64,000 bases of DNA, taken from assembly GCA_958350755.1 (NCBI GenBank), contig CATWID010000006.1, positions 6,133 through 70,132 on the forward strand. The letters run 5' to 3'. This document shows positions 49,841-58,499 of this stretch, piece after piece; positions within the stretch are counted from its first letter, which is position 1; each line of letters starts with the position of its first letter. Origin of the DNA: an uncultured Collinsella sp. GTDB taxonomy: Bacteria; Actinomycetota; Coriobacteriia; Coriobacteriales; Coriobacteriaceae. The position numbers and the translations under genes are program-made. A model generated the notes under the pieces. That model was not told the DNA's origin. It worked only from the letters and a program-made list of their open reading frames with translations, and did no database searches.

Positions 49841-51478
49841 ATGGCAAAGAACATTACGTTCAACACCGATGCCCGCGCTAAGCTCGCCAAGGGCGTCAAC
49901 ACTCTGGCCGACGCCGTTACCGTCACCATGGGCCCCAAGGGCCGTTACGTTGCGCTGCAGCGCACGTTCGGCGCCCCGACCATCACCAACGACGGCGTTT
50001 CCGTCGCTAAGGAGATCGAGCTCGAGGACAACATCGAGAACATGGGCGCTCAGCTGGTGAAGGAGGTCGCCACCAAGACCAACGACACCGTGGGCGACGG
50101 CACCACCACCGCAACCCTGCTCGCTCAGGCCATCGTCAACGACGGTCTGCGCAACGTCGCCGCTGGCGCCAACCCTCTGGCCATCCGTCGCGGCATCGAC
50201 AAGGCTGTAAACGCCGCCGTCGCCGAGATGAAGAAGCAGGCCAAGCCGGTCGAGACCAAGGAGCAGATCGCTTCCGTCGGTACCATCTCTGCCGGTGACC
50301 CCGAGATCGGCGAGAAGATCGCCGAGGCCATGGAGGTCGTGGGCAAGGACGGCGTCATCACCGTCGAGGATTCCCAGACGTTCGACATCACCATCGACAC
50401 CGTCGAGGGCATGCAGTTCGACAAGGGCTATGTCTCCGCTTACTTCGTCACGGACAACGACCGCATGGAGGCCGTGATGAAGGATCCGTACATCCTCATC
50501 ACCGACCAGAAGATCTCCAGCGTCCAGGACATCATGCCTGTTCTCGAGGCTGTCCAGCGCGCCGGCTGTGGCCTGCTCATCATCGCTGAGGACATCGACG
50601 GCGAGGCTCTGCCGACCCTGGTCCTCAACAAGATCCGTGGCGCCCTCAACGTCTGCGCCGTCAAGGCCCCGGGCTACGGCGATCGCCGCAAGCGCATCCT
50701 CGAGGACATCGCCGTCCTCACCGGTGGCCAGGCCGCTCTGGACGAGCTGGGCGTGAAGGTCGCTGACATCACCGCCGATATGCTCGGTACCGCTAAGTCC
50801 GTCACCATCTCCAAGGACAACACCGTCGTCGTCGGCGGCGCTGGCTCCAAGGAGGCCATCGACGCCCGCATCGCTCAGATTAAGGGCGAGATGGAGAACA
50901 CCACCTCTGACTTCGACCGTGAGAAGCTCCAGGAGCGCCTGGCCAAGCTCTCCGGTGGCGTTGCCGTCATCAAGGTCGGCGCTGCTACCGAGTCCGAGCT
51001 CAAGGAGATCAAGCACCGCGTCGAGGATGCCCTGCAGGCTACCCGCGCTGCTGTCGAGGAGGGCATCGTCGCCGGCGGTGGCGTCGCCTTCATGGACGCT
51101 GCTCCTGCGCTCGATGCTGTCGAGATCGACGACCCCGAGGAGAAGATCGGCGTCGACATCGTCAAGAAGGCTCTGACCGCTCCGGTCGCCACCATCGCCA
51201 AGAACGCTGGCTTTGAGGGCGCTGTCGTGGTCGACAAGGTTGCCGAGCTGCCCGCCGGCCAGGGTCTCAACTCTGCCAACGGCGAGTGGGGCGACATGAT
51301 CGAGATGGGCGTCCTCGACCCCGTCAAGGTCAGCCGCGTCACCCTGCAGAACGCTGCTTCTGTCGCCAGCCTGATCCTCATCACCGAGGCCACCGTCTCC
51401 GATGTGCCCAAAAACACTCAGCTTGAGGACGCTATCGCTGCTGCTACCGCTGGTCAGCAGGGCGGCGGTATGTACTAA
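49841..51478 (+). CDS. groEL: Chaperonin GroEL
   Basis: The 545-residue chaperonin has the invariant GDGTTTATLLAQAIV ATP site, with the catalytic Asp in that motif, and AVVDKVAELPAGQGLNSANG near the end. It keeps a C-terminal GGQQGGGMY tail, shorter on GGM repeats than many. It follows groES by 96 bases, with TTTGGAGG as ribosome site, and forms the usual groESL operon. Confidence 0.98.
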   Translation: MAKNITFNTDARAKLAKGVNTLADAVTVTMGPKGRYVALQRTFGAPTITNDGVSVAKEIELEDNIENMGAQLVKEVATKTNDTVGDGTTTATLLAQAIVNDGLRNVAAGANPLAIRRGIDKAVNAAVAEMKKQAKPVETKEQIASVGTISAGDPEIGEKIAEAMEVVGKDGVITVEDSQTFDITIDTVEGMQFDKGYVSAYFVTDNDRMEAVMKDPYILITDQKISSVQDIMPVLEAVQRAGCGLLIIAEDIDGEALPTLVLNKIRGALNVCAVKAPGYGDRRKRILEDIAVLTGGQAALDELGVKVADITADMLGTAKSVTISKDNTVVVGGAGSKEAIDARIAQIKGEMENTTSDFDREKLQERLAKLSGGVAVIKVGAATESELKEIKHRVEDALQATRAAVEEGIVAGGGVAFMDAAPALDAVEIDDPEEKIGVDIVKKALTAPVATIAKNAGFEGAVVVDKVAELPAGQGLNSANGEWGDMIEMGVLDPVKVSRVTLQNAASVASLILITEATVSDVPKNTQLEDAIAAATAGQQGGGMY

Positions 51479-51557
51479 GGCCGACAAGGTCTAGAACTCC
51501 CACCGGGGATCCGGGGGCGTGACGGGGCTTCTCTCCGGAACGTCCTCGGTTAAATTG

Positions 51558-51605
51558 GGACCCCTTGTCCTGCTCCTTTGGAGCCGCGGACAAGGGGTCC
51601 TTTTT
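51558..51605 (+). terminator. Terminator of groESL
   Basis: GGACCCCTTGTCC (51558-51570) and GGACAAGGGGTCC (51588-51600), then TTTTT. Confidence 0.9.
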
Positions 51606-51680
51606 GTGTTGATGTCTTTATTTAATGAGGCGCTTTCCGCTTTGTTTGAATGGTGATGTAAGAGGAAAGACGCCGAGGAA

Positions 51681-53618
51681 TCAGAGCAGCCCTCTTGCTC
51701 GCTCGTCGTATATTTTATTGAGCTCCGATTGCACGTACTCTTCTTTGAGCTTGGCAATGAAACGCACGTCCGAGAATAGCCGGTAGATGAGTATCGCTGC
51801 GCCTCCGAGGTCGAGGCACTTGGGATTCTCTTTGATTAACGCCCGTATGACGCTGCTTGAAGTTGCGATGGTATCGGACAGGAGGATGATTTTCTTGGTA
51901 CGTGCTTGGAACATCTTGGTGCAGTAATCTGAACCGTCGTCCTTGAATATCAACGAGCACCCGTGAAGTGCCGCTATCAACCAGTTGATAAGAGCGGCCA
52001 TGCCTGCCTGCGCGCCGACCTTCAGCACATCGCCGGTGCTGACGTATTTGGTAAGCGCCTCGGTATGTGTTTTGTCGAGGATGAGATTGGCGAATGGAAT
52101 CTGTATCCCACACGGCGTGTACAGGTCTGTGCCGATGTGGATCAGCTGCTTGATTAGAGCAGCCGCGGCGGCATCTGGCTCGCTCACGACGCGTCTTCCC
52201 GCCGCAACCAGCATCTCTACAGTCCCAGCGGGCGCCCCAATCTGCGGATTTTTCCCAAAGGCGTCATAGGAGACCGAGTAGGTTGCGGGAATTCGTGCAC
52301 CAATACCAAAAACATTGGTGTCTTTAACGCAGGTGATGCTGTTGGTCATGATGTTAGATGTTCCGAACACGAGACCGAGCACTGGGTCGTGGCCGAGGGT
52401 CGCGAACCGGTGGTTTGCGCCCTTGAAGAGTCCGACGTTTTCTGTCTCGTAGCGTGTCGCGTCGTAGGGCACTCCACGTGAATTAAGAATATGATGTTTT
52501 GAGGCGAACAGATGGTTCGATTCCCGTGGCATCCTGTCATCGAAACCAGAGAAGACACGACTTTGGAAGTCGTGCAGAGCATGTTCTTTTACGTTGCCCG
52601 CTCCGGCACACTCGACCTCCGTCAGTGAGTTGATGATAAGAATGCGGGCGACTTGGAGCATGGTTGCGGCTACGACGAAGGCCGCGTCGGCATCCTGCAG
52701 TCGCGTCCGCTCCTTGAACTCCCGGTCGATGTGCTGAAGGTTCTCGCCATACTCGCGGACGGACTTTTCGACTGCCTGCTCGGCCCGGCTCTCGTCAACG
52801 GCCATGCATGCCACCCTCGCCGCCATATAGTCGGCAAAGAGCCTGCAGGCATGCTCCTCTTCTTCTGTTACCTGACCGTCTGCCGCCGCGGCGACTTGCA
52901 ACTGCTCGGCTATGGAGTCCAGCGACACGATGCTAACGTTGTCCAAACAGTCCTTGACTTGGTCGAAGGACAAACCCTCGTCATCCGCGATAACCTGCAC
53001 CTTCGTCTTGACGTTATTTGGGAGGCCGCCGTCCAGCTTGAGGTAATCGAGACCATCCTCGAGCCACTTCTGCTCCTCTTGGGAGAAGTCACCGTCGCAG
53101 CGCATCAGGAAGCAGAGCGTTGCCACATATGCGTAGATGAAATTGTGTCGCTTCTCTCCCGCAAGGTAGGCGCCCTGCTTGATTCCGTCACGGAAACCTT
53201 TGATGCGTGCCCTGCGGAGTCGCGCGGAGAATGAGTTCTCCTTGATGGCATTGATCCCGCCCTCCACGGTCGACGCCGCGTCGGACGCAAGGGACGATGC
53301 TCCTTGGGCCAGATTTACGGCGGCACCGATGGCAATTCCGCCTACCGTGTTCGCGGCCCCTGTAATCGTTTTGCCTGCATCGGACGACGCAATTTGCTCG
53401 CCGGCACTCGACATGCCTTCCGCAACCGAGCACATGGCGCTGCCGATGGCCTCGGATGCCGAGGTGGCCGTGTCGACGATAACGTTTCCCGCGCCTTCAG
53501 CTGCATTCGTGGCGCCTTTGGCGGCGGACTCGATGGCCGCCGATGCGTCTTCTGCCATCTCACCGGCGGCTTGGGCGGCTTGGGATAGAGCCTTCCCGAG
53601 ATCAAGTTTTGCTGCCAA
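51681..53618 (-). CDS. Uncharacterised protein with a central TerB-like region
   Basis: The 645-residue protein has three parts. Residues 1-125 are Ala/Gly/Ser-rich amphipathic repeats (AAEGAGNVIVDTATSASEA and similar). Residues 160-265 look like a TerB-type helical fold with two acidic motifs, LCFLMRCDGDFSQEE and AAAADGQVTEEE. Residues 360-645 form a conserved-looking domain with HHILNSRGVPYDA and HRFATLGHDPVLGLVFGTSNI that I cannot name. The start is TTG 53618, seven bases after AGGAGAAC. It is a single-gene unit. The function is unknown; a role linked to stress or invading DNA is only a guess. Confidence 0.75.
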   Translation of the reverse strand: MAAKLDLGKALSQAAQAAGEMAEDASAAIESAAKGATNAAEGAGNVIVDTATSASEAIGSAMCSVAEGMSSAGEQIASSDAGKTITGAANTVGGIAIGAAVNLAQGASSLASDAASTVEGGINAIKENSFSARLRRARIKGFRDGIKQGAYLAGEKRHNFIYAYVATLCFLMRCDGDFSQEEQKWLEDGLDYLKLDGGLPNNVKTKVQVIADDEGLSFDQVKDCLDNVSIVSLDSIAEQLQVAAAADGQVTEEEEHACRLFADYMAARVACMAVDESRAEQAVEKSVREYGENLQHIDREFKERTRLQDADAAFVVAATMLQVARILIINSLTEVECAGAGNVKEHALHDFQSRVFSGFDDRMPRESNHLFASKHHILNSRGVPYDATRYETENVGLFKGANHRFATLGHDPVLGLVFGTSNIMTNSITCVKDTNVFGIGARIPATYSVSYDAFGKNPQIGAPAGTVEMLVAAGRRVVSEPDAAAAALIKQLIHIGTDLYTPCGIQIPFANLILDKTHTEALTKYVSTGDVLKVGAQAGMAALINWLIAALHGCSLIFKDDGSDYCTKMFQARTKKIILLSDTIATSSSVIRALIKENPKCLDLGGAAILIYRLFSDVRFIAKLKEEYVQSELNKIYDERARGLL

Positions 53619-53777
53619 TTTGTTCTCCTGACATACGCGGGTTGCGCAGTGACCTCCTTCATACTACTGCGCGGTGCGGAGCATTGGGTACGTCGGTGGA
53701 TTGATGATTGCGGAAAATGGGATACTGCATCTTCATCCCGCTTCCGTTTCCCCCGCCATAGATTACCCTCGGCATAC

Positions 53778-53805
53778 TTGCGTGAACGATTGCTCGTGCT
53801 ACACT
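53778..53805 (+). promoter_or_regulatory. Promoter of the riboflavin importer operon
   Basis: TTGCGT (53778-53783), 16 bases, TACACT (53800-53805), directly upstream of the riboswitch. Confidence 0.55.
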
Positions 53806-53817
53806 TGCAATTGCTGT

Positions 53818-53995
53818 TTCAGGGCGGGGTGAAATTCCCCACTGGCGGTAAATCGGGCGGTGTCAAAGGGGCGCCGTGGCGCAGGCGAGATGCCTGCGGC
53901 CGAGCCGATGAGTCCGCGACCCGTGTGTGCGTTGGTTCGCATGCCGGCTGAACTGGTGAGATTCCAGTACCAACGGTTAGAGTCCGGATGAAAGA
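53818..53995 (+). promoter_or_regulatory. FMN riboswitch (RFN element)
   Basis: It shows the conserved RFN pieces in order: TTCAGGGCGGGGTGAAATTC, CCCACTGGCGGT, a variable stem, GCCGATGAGTCCGCGACCC, GGCTGAACTGGTGAGATTCC, AGTACCAACGGTTAGAGTCC, and GGATGAAAGAG. FMN binding should shut off the genes that follow. The ribU start is 14 bases beyond it, so control is probably at translation initiation. Confidence 0.93.
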
Positions 53996-54008
53996 GGCAG
54001 GTGATCTT

Positions 54009-54599
54009 ATGTCTGAACAGTCGCAGCATATCCATTTTGAGAACACGAATAGGTGGAGTACCAAACAGCTCGTTACCATGGCGCTGATGTGCGCCCTGGG
54101 CGCCCTGTTTATGTACGTGCAGCTGCCCATCCTTCCTTCGGCGCCGTTTTTGACGTATGACCCGTCGCTGGTGCCGGCGATGGTGTGCGGTTTTGCGTAT
54201 GGTCCTGGCGCCGGTACTGCTGTTGCCGCTATGGCGATTGTTATCCATGCGCTTACCACGGGCGATTGGGTCGGTGCGCTTATGAACTTGGTTGCCACGC
54301 TGGGCTACATTCTGCCCGCAGCTATCGTCTACCAGAAGATGCACACCTATAAGGGTGCCGTGATTGGCCTGGTGCTCGGCGTCATTGCCGCTACGGCGCT
54401 GTCTATGGTCGCAAACCTTACCATTGGCGTATGGTTCTGGTATGGCTCGGTCGATGTGATCGCCCCGCTCATGATTCCTGCCGTACTGCCGTTCAACCTT
54501 ATCAAGACCGTGCTTAACTCGGTGTTGACGCTGGCGGTGTATAAAGCAGTTTCCAACCTCATCACGCCTAAAAAGGATCAGGTCAAAGGCCGCGCATGA
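54009..54599 (+). CDS. ribU: Riboflavin ECF transporter substrate-binding component RibU
   Basis: The 196-residue protein has six membrane spans and matches the S-component fold. KQLVTMALMCALGALFMYVQLPIL at the N terminus includes the small-residue motif that contacts EcfT. I start at the ATG at 54009; the earlier ATG at 53988 lies inside the riboswitch. The FMN riboswitch makes riboflavin the almost certain substrate. Its stop overlaps the ATPase gene start by four bases. Confidence 0.9.
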   Translation: MSEQSQHIHFENTNRWSTKQLVTMALMCALGALFMYVQLPILPSAPFLTYDPSLVPAMVCGFAYGPGAGTAVAAMAIVIHALTTGDWVGALMNLVATLGYILPAAIVYQKMHTYKGAVIGLVLGVIAATALSMVANLTIGVWFWYGSVDVIAPLMIPAVLPFNLIKTVLNSVLTLAVYKAVSNLITPKKDQVKGRA

Positions 54600-56500
54600 T
54601 TGAGTGTCGGGGCGTTTCCTTTAGCTATGACGGTGCCGTGTCGGCACTCGACGGTGTCGATCTGAACATCGAGGACGGCGAGTTTTTCTGCATCCTCGGT
54701 GGCAATGGGTCGGGCAAGTCGACGTTTGCCAAGCATTTGAACGCGCTGCTGCAGCCCGATACGGGAACGGTGCGCGTCAACGGCATGGACGCGTCCGATC
54801 CCGAGCTGGTCTACGACATTCGCTCGACCGCGGGCATGGTATTCCAGAACCCGGATGATCAGCTGGTGGCGACGCTTGTCGAGGACGATGTTGCCTTTGG
54901 TCCCGAAAACTTGGGCGTGCCATCGGCCCAGATCGCGCAGCGTGTGCGGGATGTGCTGAAGGCCGTGGGCCTGGTGGGCTTCGAGCGCCACGAGACCCAT
55001 GCACTTTCGGGCGGACAAAAGCAGCGCGTGGCGCTTGCCGGCGTGCTCGCCATGGAACCGCGCGTGCTCATTTTGGACGAGGCGTCCTCGATGCTCGATC
55101 CGCGCGGGCGCAAGGGCCTTATGAAGGCCTGTCACGCGCTGCACGAACGCGGCATGACCATCGTGATGATTACGCACTTTATGGAGGAGGCCGCCGAGGC
55201 CGATCGTGTCGCGGTGTTTCGGGCGGGGCACGTTGCCATGCTCGGTACGCCCGAGGAAATTTTGACGCGGGCGGATGAGCTTGCGCAGCTCAACCTGGAT
55301 ATGCCGGAGTCGTGTCGTCTGGGCAGGTCGCTTCGTGCGAAGGGCGTGCCCGTTTGCGCGCAGGTACGTGAGGCGGATATGGTCGCCGAGATTGCGCAGG
55401 CTTATGCCGAGCGAAGTGGAGCAGGCATCGCGGGGCAGTCTTCCGTATCCCAGTTGGAAGTCGCTGACGGCACTGTTTCGGCAGACAACGAGGACAACGC
55501 GTCGGAGCCCATCATCGAGCTATCCCATGTTTCGTACAGTTATTCGCTCAGTCCGCGCGAGCGCGGCCGCTGGCATAAGCGCTCGGCCACTGCGGGCAAA
55601 TCGAGCAAACAGGCTCTCTGGGGAAACGACCCCAGCAGCCCGTGGGCACTGCGTGATGTATCGTTGATGGTGCGTCGCGGCGAGTTCCTGGGGCTAGCAG
55701 GTCATACCGGTTCGGGTAAGTCGACGCTGGTCCAGCATCTCAACGGTTTGATTCGCCCCCAGGAGGGATCCGTTCGCGCGCTGGGGCTCGATCTGTCAAA
55801 CAAGAAAGACGCCGCCGCGGTTAAGGCCAAGGTCGGCGTGGTGTTTCAATATCCCGAGCGTCAGCTGTTTGCCGAAACCGTGGCGCAGGACGTGGCGTTT
55901 GGTCCGCACAACCTTGGCTTGCCGCAAGATGAAGTCGACCGTCGTGTCGATTCATCACTCTCACGCGTGGGCCTCGACCTTTCCACGGTCGGCGACAAGA
56001 GTCCCTTTGAGCTTTCGGGCGGTCAGCAACGGCGCGTGGCATTCGCCGGCGTGCTCGCCATGGAGCCCGAAGTCCTGGTGCTCGATGAACCCATGGCGGG
56101 GCTCGATCCGGCTGCGCGCAGGGATTTCCTTGAGCTTATCGATCGACTTCACCGCGATGGCCTGACCGTTGTCATGGTTTCGCACAGCATGGATGACCTG
56201 GCCAATTGCTGCGACCGTATTGTCGTGATGAACGAGGGCGCGGTGTTTGCCGAGGGCACGCCCGCTCAGGTTTTTGCGCATGCGGATGAGCTTAAATCAA
56301 TCGGCTTGGGTGTTCCCGCTGCCCAGCGCATGGCGCTGGCGCTTGCGAAGGCAGGCGTGCCGCTGCGCTTTGACGGCCTCTATACGGTTGAGTCGCTGGC
56401 AGACGAGTTAGTGGACCTGCTGATCGGTCGCTCAGAGGGTTCTTCTAACGTCTCGGACATTGCTAAATCCAAGACGGTCGCGCGAGAGGAGGGCTGCTGA
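54596..56500 (+). CDS. ECF transporter ATPase, fused EcfA-EcfA'
   Basis: The 634-residue protein joins two complete ABC ATPases. Domain 1 (about 1-250) has GGNGSGKST, QNPDDQLVA, LSGGQKQRVALAG and LILDEASSMLDP, where the usual Pro after Glu is Ala. Domain 2 (about 305-570) has GHTGSGKST, QYPERQLFA, LSGGQQRRVAFAG and LVLDEPMAGLDP. They energise vitamin uptake through EcfT. The two ATPases are usually separate genes. Starts and ends overlap the neighbours, so ribU-ecfAA-ecfT is one translationally coupled unit. Confidence 0.92.
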   Translation: MIECRGVSFSYDGAVSALDGVDLNIEDGEFFCILGGNGSGKSTFAKHLNALLQPDTGTVRVNGMDASDPELVYDIRSTAGMVFQNPDDQLVATLVEDDVAFGPENLGVPSAQIAQRVRDVLKAVGLVGFERHETHALSGGQKQRVALAGVLAMEPRVLILDEASSMLDPRGRKGLMKACHALHERGMTIVMITHFMEEAAEADRVAVFRAGHVAMLGTPEEILTRADELAQLNLDMPESCRLGRSLRAKGVPVCAQVREADMVAEIAQAYAERSGAGIAGQSSVSQLEVADGTVSADNEDNASEPIIELSHVSYSYSLSPRERGRWHKRSATAGKSSKQALWGNDPSSPWALRDVSLMVRRGEFLGLAGHTGSGKSTLVQHLNGLIRPQEGSVRALGLDLSNKKDAAAVKAKVGVVFQYPERQLFAETVAQDVAFGPHNLGLPQDEVDRRVDSSLSRVGLDLSTVGDKSPFELSGGQQRRVAFAGVLAMEPEVLVLDEPMAGLDPAARRDFLELIDRLHRDGLTVVMVSHSMDDLANCCDRIVVMNEGAVFAEGTPAQVFAHADELKSIGLGVPAAQRMALALAKAGVPLRFDGLYTVESLADELVDLLIGRSEGSSNVSDIAKSKTVAREEGC

Positions 56501-57300
56501 TGGAGGCGTTTTCGTTTGGCAGTTACTATCCCGGCGATAGTGCAATCCACCGCCTGGACCCGCGAACCAAGTTGCTCTTGGGCTTTGTGTTTCTGATCAC
56601 GACGCTCACGGTCAATGGCTTCCGCGGACTGGCCCCGGTCGCAATTTTCGTTGTGCTGATCTATGCCGTGTCCCGGGTGCCGGCTCGTCGCGTTCTGTCG
56701 TCGATGGCGCCACTGCTGGCAATCGTCGTCGTGGTCGCGGTGCTCAACTTGTTTACCGACCAGAACGGGCGCATTCTGTGGCAGCTCGGCTTTTTGCAGA
56801 TAAGCGAGGGCTCGCTGCATTCCGCCGCCTTTATGGCGTGCCGCCTGAGCTTGATGATGGCCGGCATGAGCGCCATTACGCTCACCACACCGACACTCGA
56901 CCTCACCGCGGGCTTTGAGCGCCTGCTCGCGCCGTTTGCGCGTGTGGGACTTCCTGCGCACGAGCTCGGCATGATTATGGGTATCGCGCTGCGCTTTATG
57001 CCGCAGTTTGCCACCGAGATGAAGCAGACGGCCGATGCGCAGGCGAGCCGCGGTGCGCGTGTGACGGGAGGCCCGCTCGGTGGCGTGCGTATGCTCGGCA
57101 GTGTGGCGATTCCGCTGTTCACGGGCGTGTTCCGCCATGCCGAGACGCTGTCTGCTGCCATGGATGCACGCTGCTATCACGGCGAGCAGGGCCGCACGCG
57201 CCTGCATGCGCTTGCATTTCGCCGCGGGGATGCGCTGGCTGCGGTGGTGACGGCGCTGCTGGTGGTATGCGTTGTCGTTATCAATCTTCAATTTGTCTAA
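56500..57300 (+). CDS. ecfT: ECF transporter transmembrane component EcfT
   Basis: The 266-residue protein has five to six membrane spans and EcfT coupling helices with Ala-Arg-Gly motifs (QTADAQASRGARVTGG and AMDARCYHG). The N terminus SYYPGDSAIHRLDPRTKLL is typical of EcfT. It links the fused ATPase to RibU and completes a riboflavin importer. The start overlaps the preceding stop at base 56500. Confidence 0.92.
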   Translation: MEAFSFGSYYPGDSAIHRLDPRTKLLLGFVFLITTLTVNGFRGLAPVAIFVVLIYAVSRVPARRVLSSMAPLLAIVVVVAVLNLFTDQNGRILWQLGFLQISEGSLHSAAFMACRLSLMMAGMSAITLTTPTLDLTAGFERLLAPFARVGLPAHELGMIMGIALRFMPQFATEMKQTADAQASRGARVTGGPLGGVRMLGSVAIPLFTGVFRHAETLSAAMDARCYHGEQGRTRLHALAFRRGDALAAVVTALLVVCVVVINLQFV

Positions 57301-57330
57301 GCTCGATTCGAGCGCAAGAAAGGGGTCTCT

Positions 57331-57777
57331 ATGACCGACATCGATCGCACGGCTCAGCTCGAGCGCGTCTGCTCGTATCTCAGGCGCATTCCGGCGTGGT
57401 ATCTTGCTACGACCGATGCGAGCGACGGGCATCAGCCCCGCGTGAGGCCGTTTTCGTTTGCCATGGTCGATGACGGCAAGCTGTGGTTTTGCACGTCGCG
57501 CGACAAGGACGTGTGGGCGGAGTTGAGCGCGAATCCCAAGTTTGAGGTATCGGGCTGGAAGCCGGGGGAGTGCTGGATCGTGTTAACCGGTGAGGCCGCG
57601 CTCGAGGACGATGCAGTCGTGAGCGACAAGGTGCGCCAGGCGGGCTTTAGGCACATGGTGGGCATTGGCGAGCAACACGATAGCGCCAACGACGGCCGCC
57701 TTGCATTCTTCTCGGTCCGCAACATCGCCGCACGGTTCTGCGATATCGACGGCAGCGAAGAGCGCCTCGAGCTCTGA
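57331..57777 (+). CDS. Pyridoxamine 5'-phosphate oxidase family protein (first of a tandem pair)
   Basis: The 148-residue, split-barrel, flavin-binding-type protein has IPAWYLATTDASDGHQPRVR, PFSFAMVDDGKLWFCTSRDKDVW and GWKPGECWIVLTGEA. Family members bind FMN or related cofactors and reduce small substrates. It is about half identical to the next gene, which points to a local duplication. It follows ecfT by 30 bases with GAAAGGGGTCTCT as ribosome site, so it may share the FMN-controlled transcript. Confidence 0.85.
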   Translation: MTDIDRTAQLERVCSYLRRIPAWYLATTDASDGHQPRVRPFSFAMVDDGKLWFCTSRDKDVWAELSANPKFEVSGWKPGECWIVLTGEAALEDDAVVSDKVRQAGFRHMVGIGEQHDSANDGRLAFFSVRNIAARFCDIDGSEERLEL

Positions 57778-57795
57778 TTTCCCAAATTGACTACC
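57778..57795. repeat. Dispersed word TTCCCAAATTGACTACCC
   Basis: Matches the words at 34611-34629 (reverse) and 36188-36206. It lies between the two PPOX genes. Confidence 0.4.
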
Positions 57796-57831
57796 CATTG
57801 CAAAAAGACTGGTCAGGCGACAGGAGGAAAC

Positions 57832-58242
57832 GTGGACGGATTGAATACGGTGCTGGAGTATCTGACGTCGGTGCCGGCGTGGTATCTGGCGACGAGCGTG
57901 GACGGGCAGCCGCATGTGCGTCCGTTCTCGTTTGCACAGATTCAGGACGGCAGGCTGTGGTTTGTGACAGCGCGCACCAAAGATGTGTGGCAGGAGCTGC
58001 TGCAAAACCAGCGCTTTGAGGCCACGAGTTGGTGGCCGGGCCACGGTTGGTTGATCCTGCGCGGGCGTGCGGGACTGGAAGACCGGGCTTCGAGCGAAAT
58101 GCGCGAGGCCGGATGGAAGCATCTTGAGCGCTTGAGCGAGCACTATGAGGGGCCTAACGACCCTGCGCTCGTCTTCTTTAGCGTCGAGGATCCCGAGGCA
58201 TTTATCTGCAATCACGACGAATGGGCGCCGGTCGAGCTCTAG
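57832..58242 (+). CDS. Pyridoxamine 5'-phosphate oxidase family protein (second of a tandem pair)
   Basis: The 136-residue paralogue of the preceding gene has VPAWYLATSVDGQPHVRPFS, DGRLWFVTARTKDVWQELL and WWPGHGWLILRGRA. I start at GTG 57832 behind AGGAGGAAAC; the frame from 57787 runs through the dispersed repeat word and is unlikely. Its last residues (HDEWAPVEL) differ from the paralogue's. A GC-rich hairpin at 58280 ends the unit. Confidence 0.85.
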   Translation: MDGLNTVLEYLTSVPAWYLATSVDGQPHVRPFSFAQIQDGRLWFVTARTKDVWQELLQNQRFEATSWWPGHGWLILRGRAGLEDRASSEMREAGWKHLERLSEHYEGPNDPALVFFSVEDPEAFICNHDEWAPVEL

Positions 58243-58279
58243 CCGGCTGGCTTATCCTAACAACTTGGTTTTCGCATGG

Positions 58280-58340
58280 GCGGGCCCCGTGTTGCCTGGC
58301 GCCGTAAGGAGTGCCGGTCAATACGGGGCCCGCTCTATTT
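58280..58340 (+). terminator. Terminator of the PPOX pair / riboflavin importer operon
   Basis: GCGGGCCCCGT (58280-58290) and ACGGGGCCCGC (58323-58333), then TCTATTTG. Confidence 0.75.
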
Positions 58341-58378
58341 GTCAATTCCTTCAAGCGAATGTGTCGGGAATGTTTCAA

Positions 58379-58413
58379 TGCATGAACATGCAAGCTATTT
58401 ACGTATTCATGCA
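58379..58413. promoter_or_regulatory. Candidate ARG box (ArgR operator) ahead of argC
   Basis: TGCATGAA (58379-58386) and TTCATGCA (58406-58413) are exact inverses. ACATGCAAG and GTATTCATGCAT match the style of ARG boxes, which carry TTCATGCA-like half-sites. It lies about 90-120 bases upstream of argC. No argR gene is in the window. Confidence 0.5.
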
Positions 58414-58499
58414 TCTTTTGGTGCTAAAGTTTCAACCCACTTCATAACAAGCGCTGCGAAATGCGCATCGGTGCATAAATCGCAGACAAGGAGTCTGAT

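Noticed and set aside
49832..51487. 551-codon minus-strand frame over groEL
   Set aside because: Antisense shadow of groEL.
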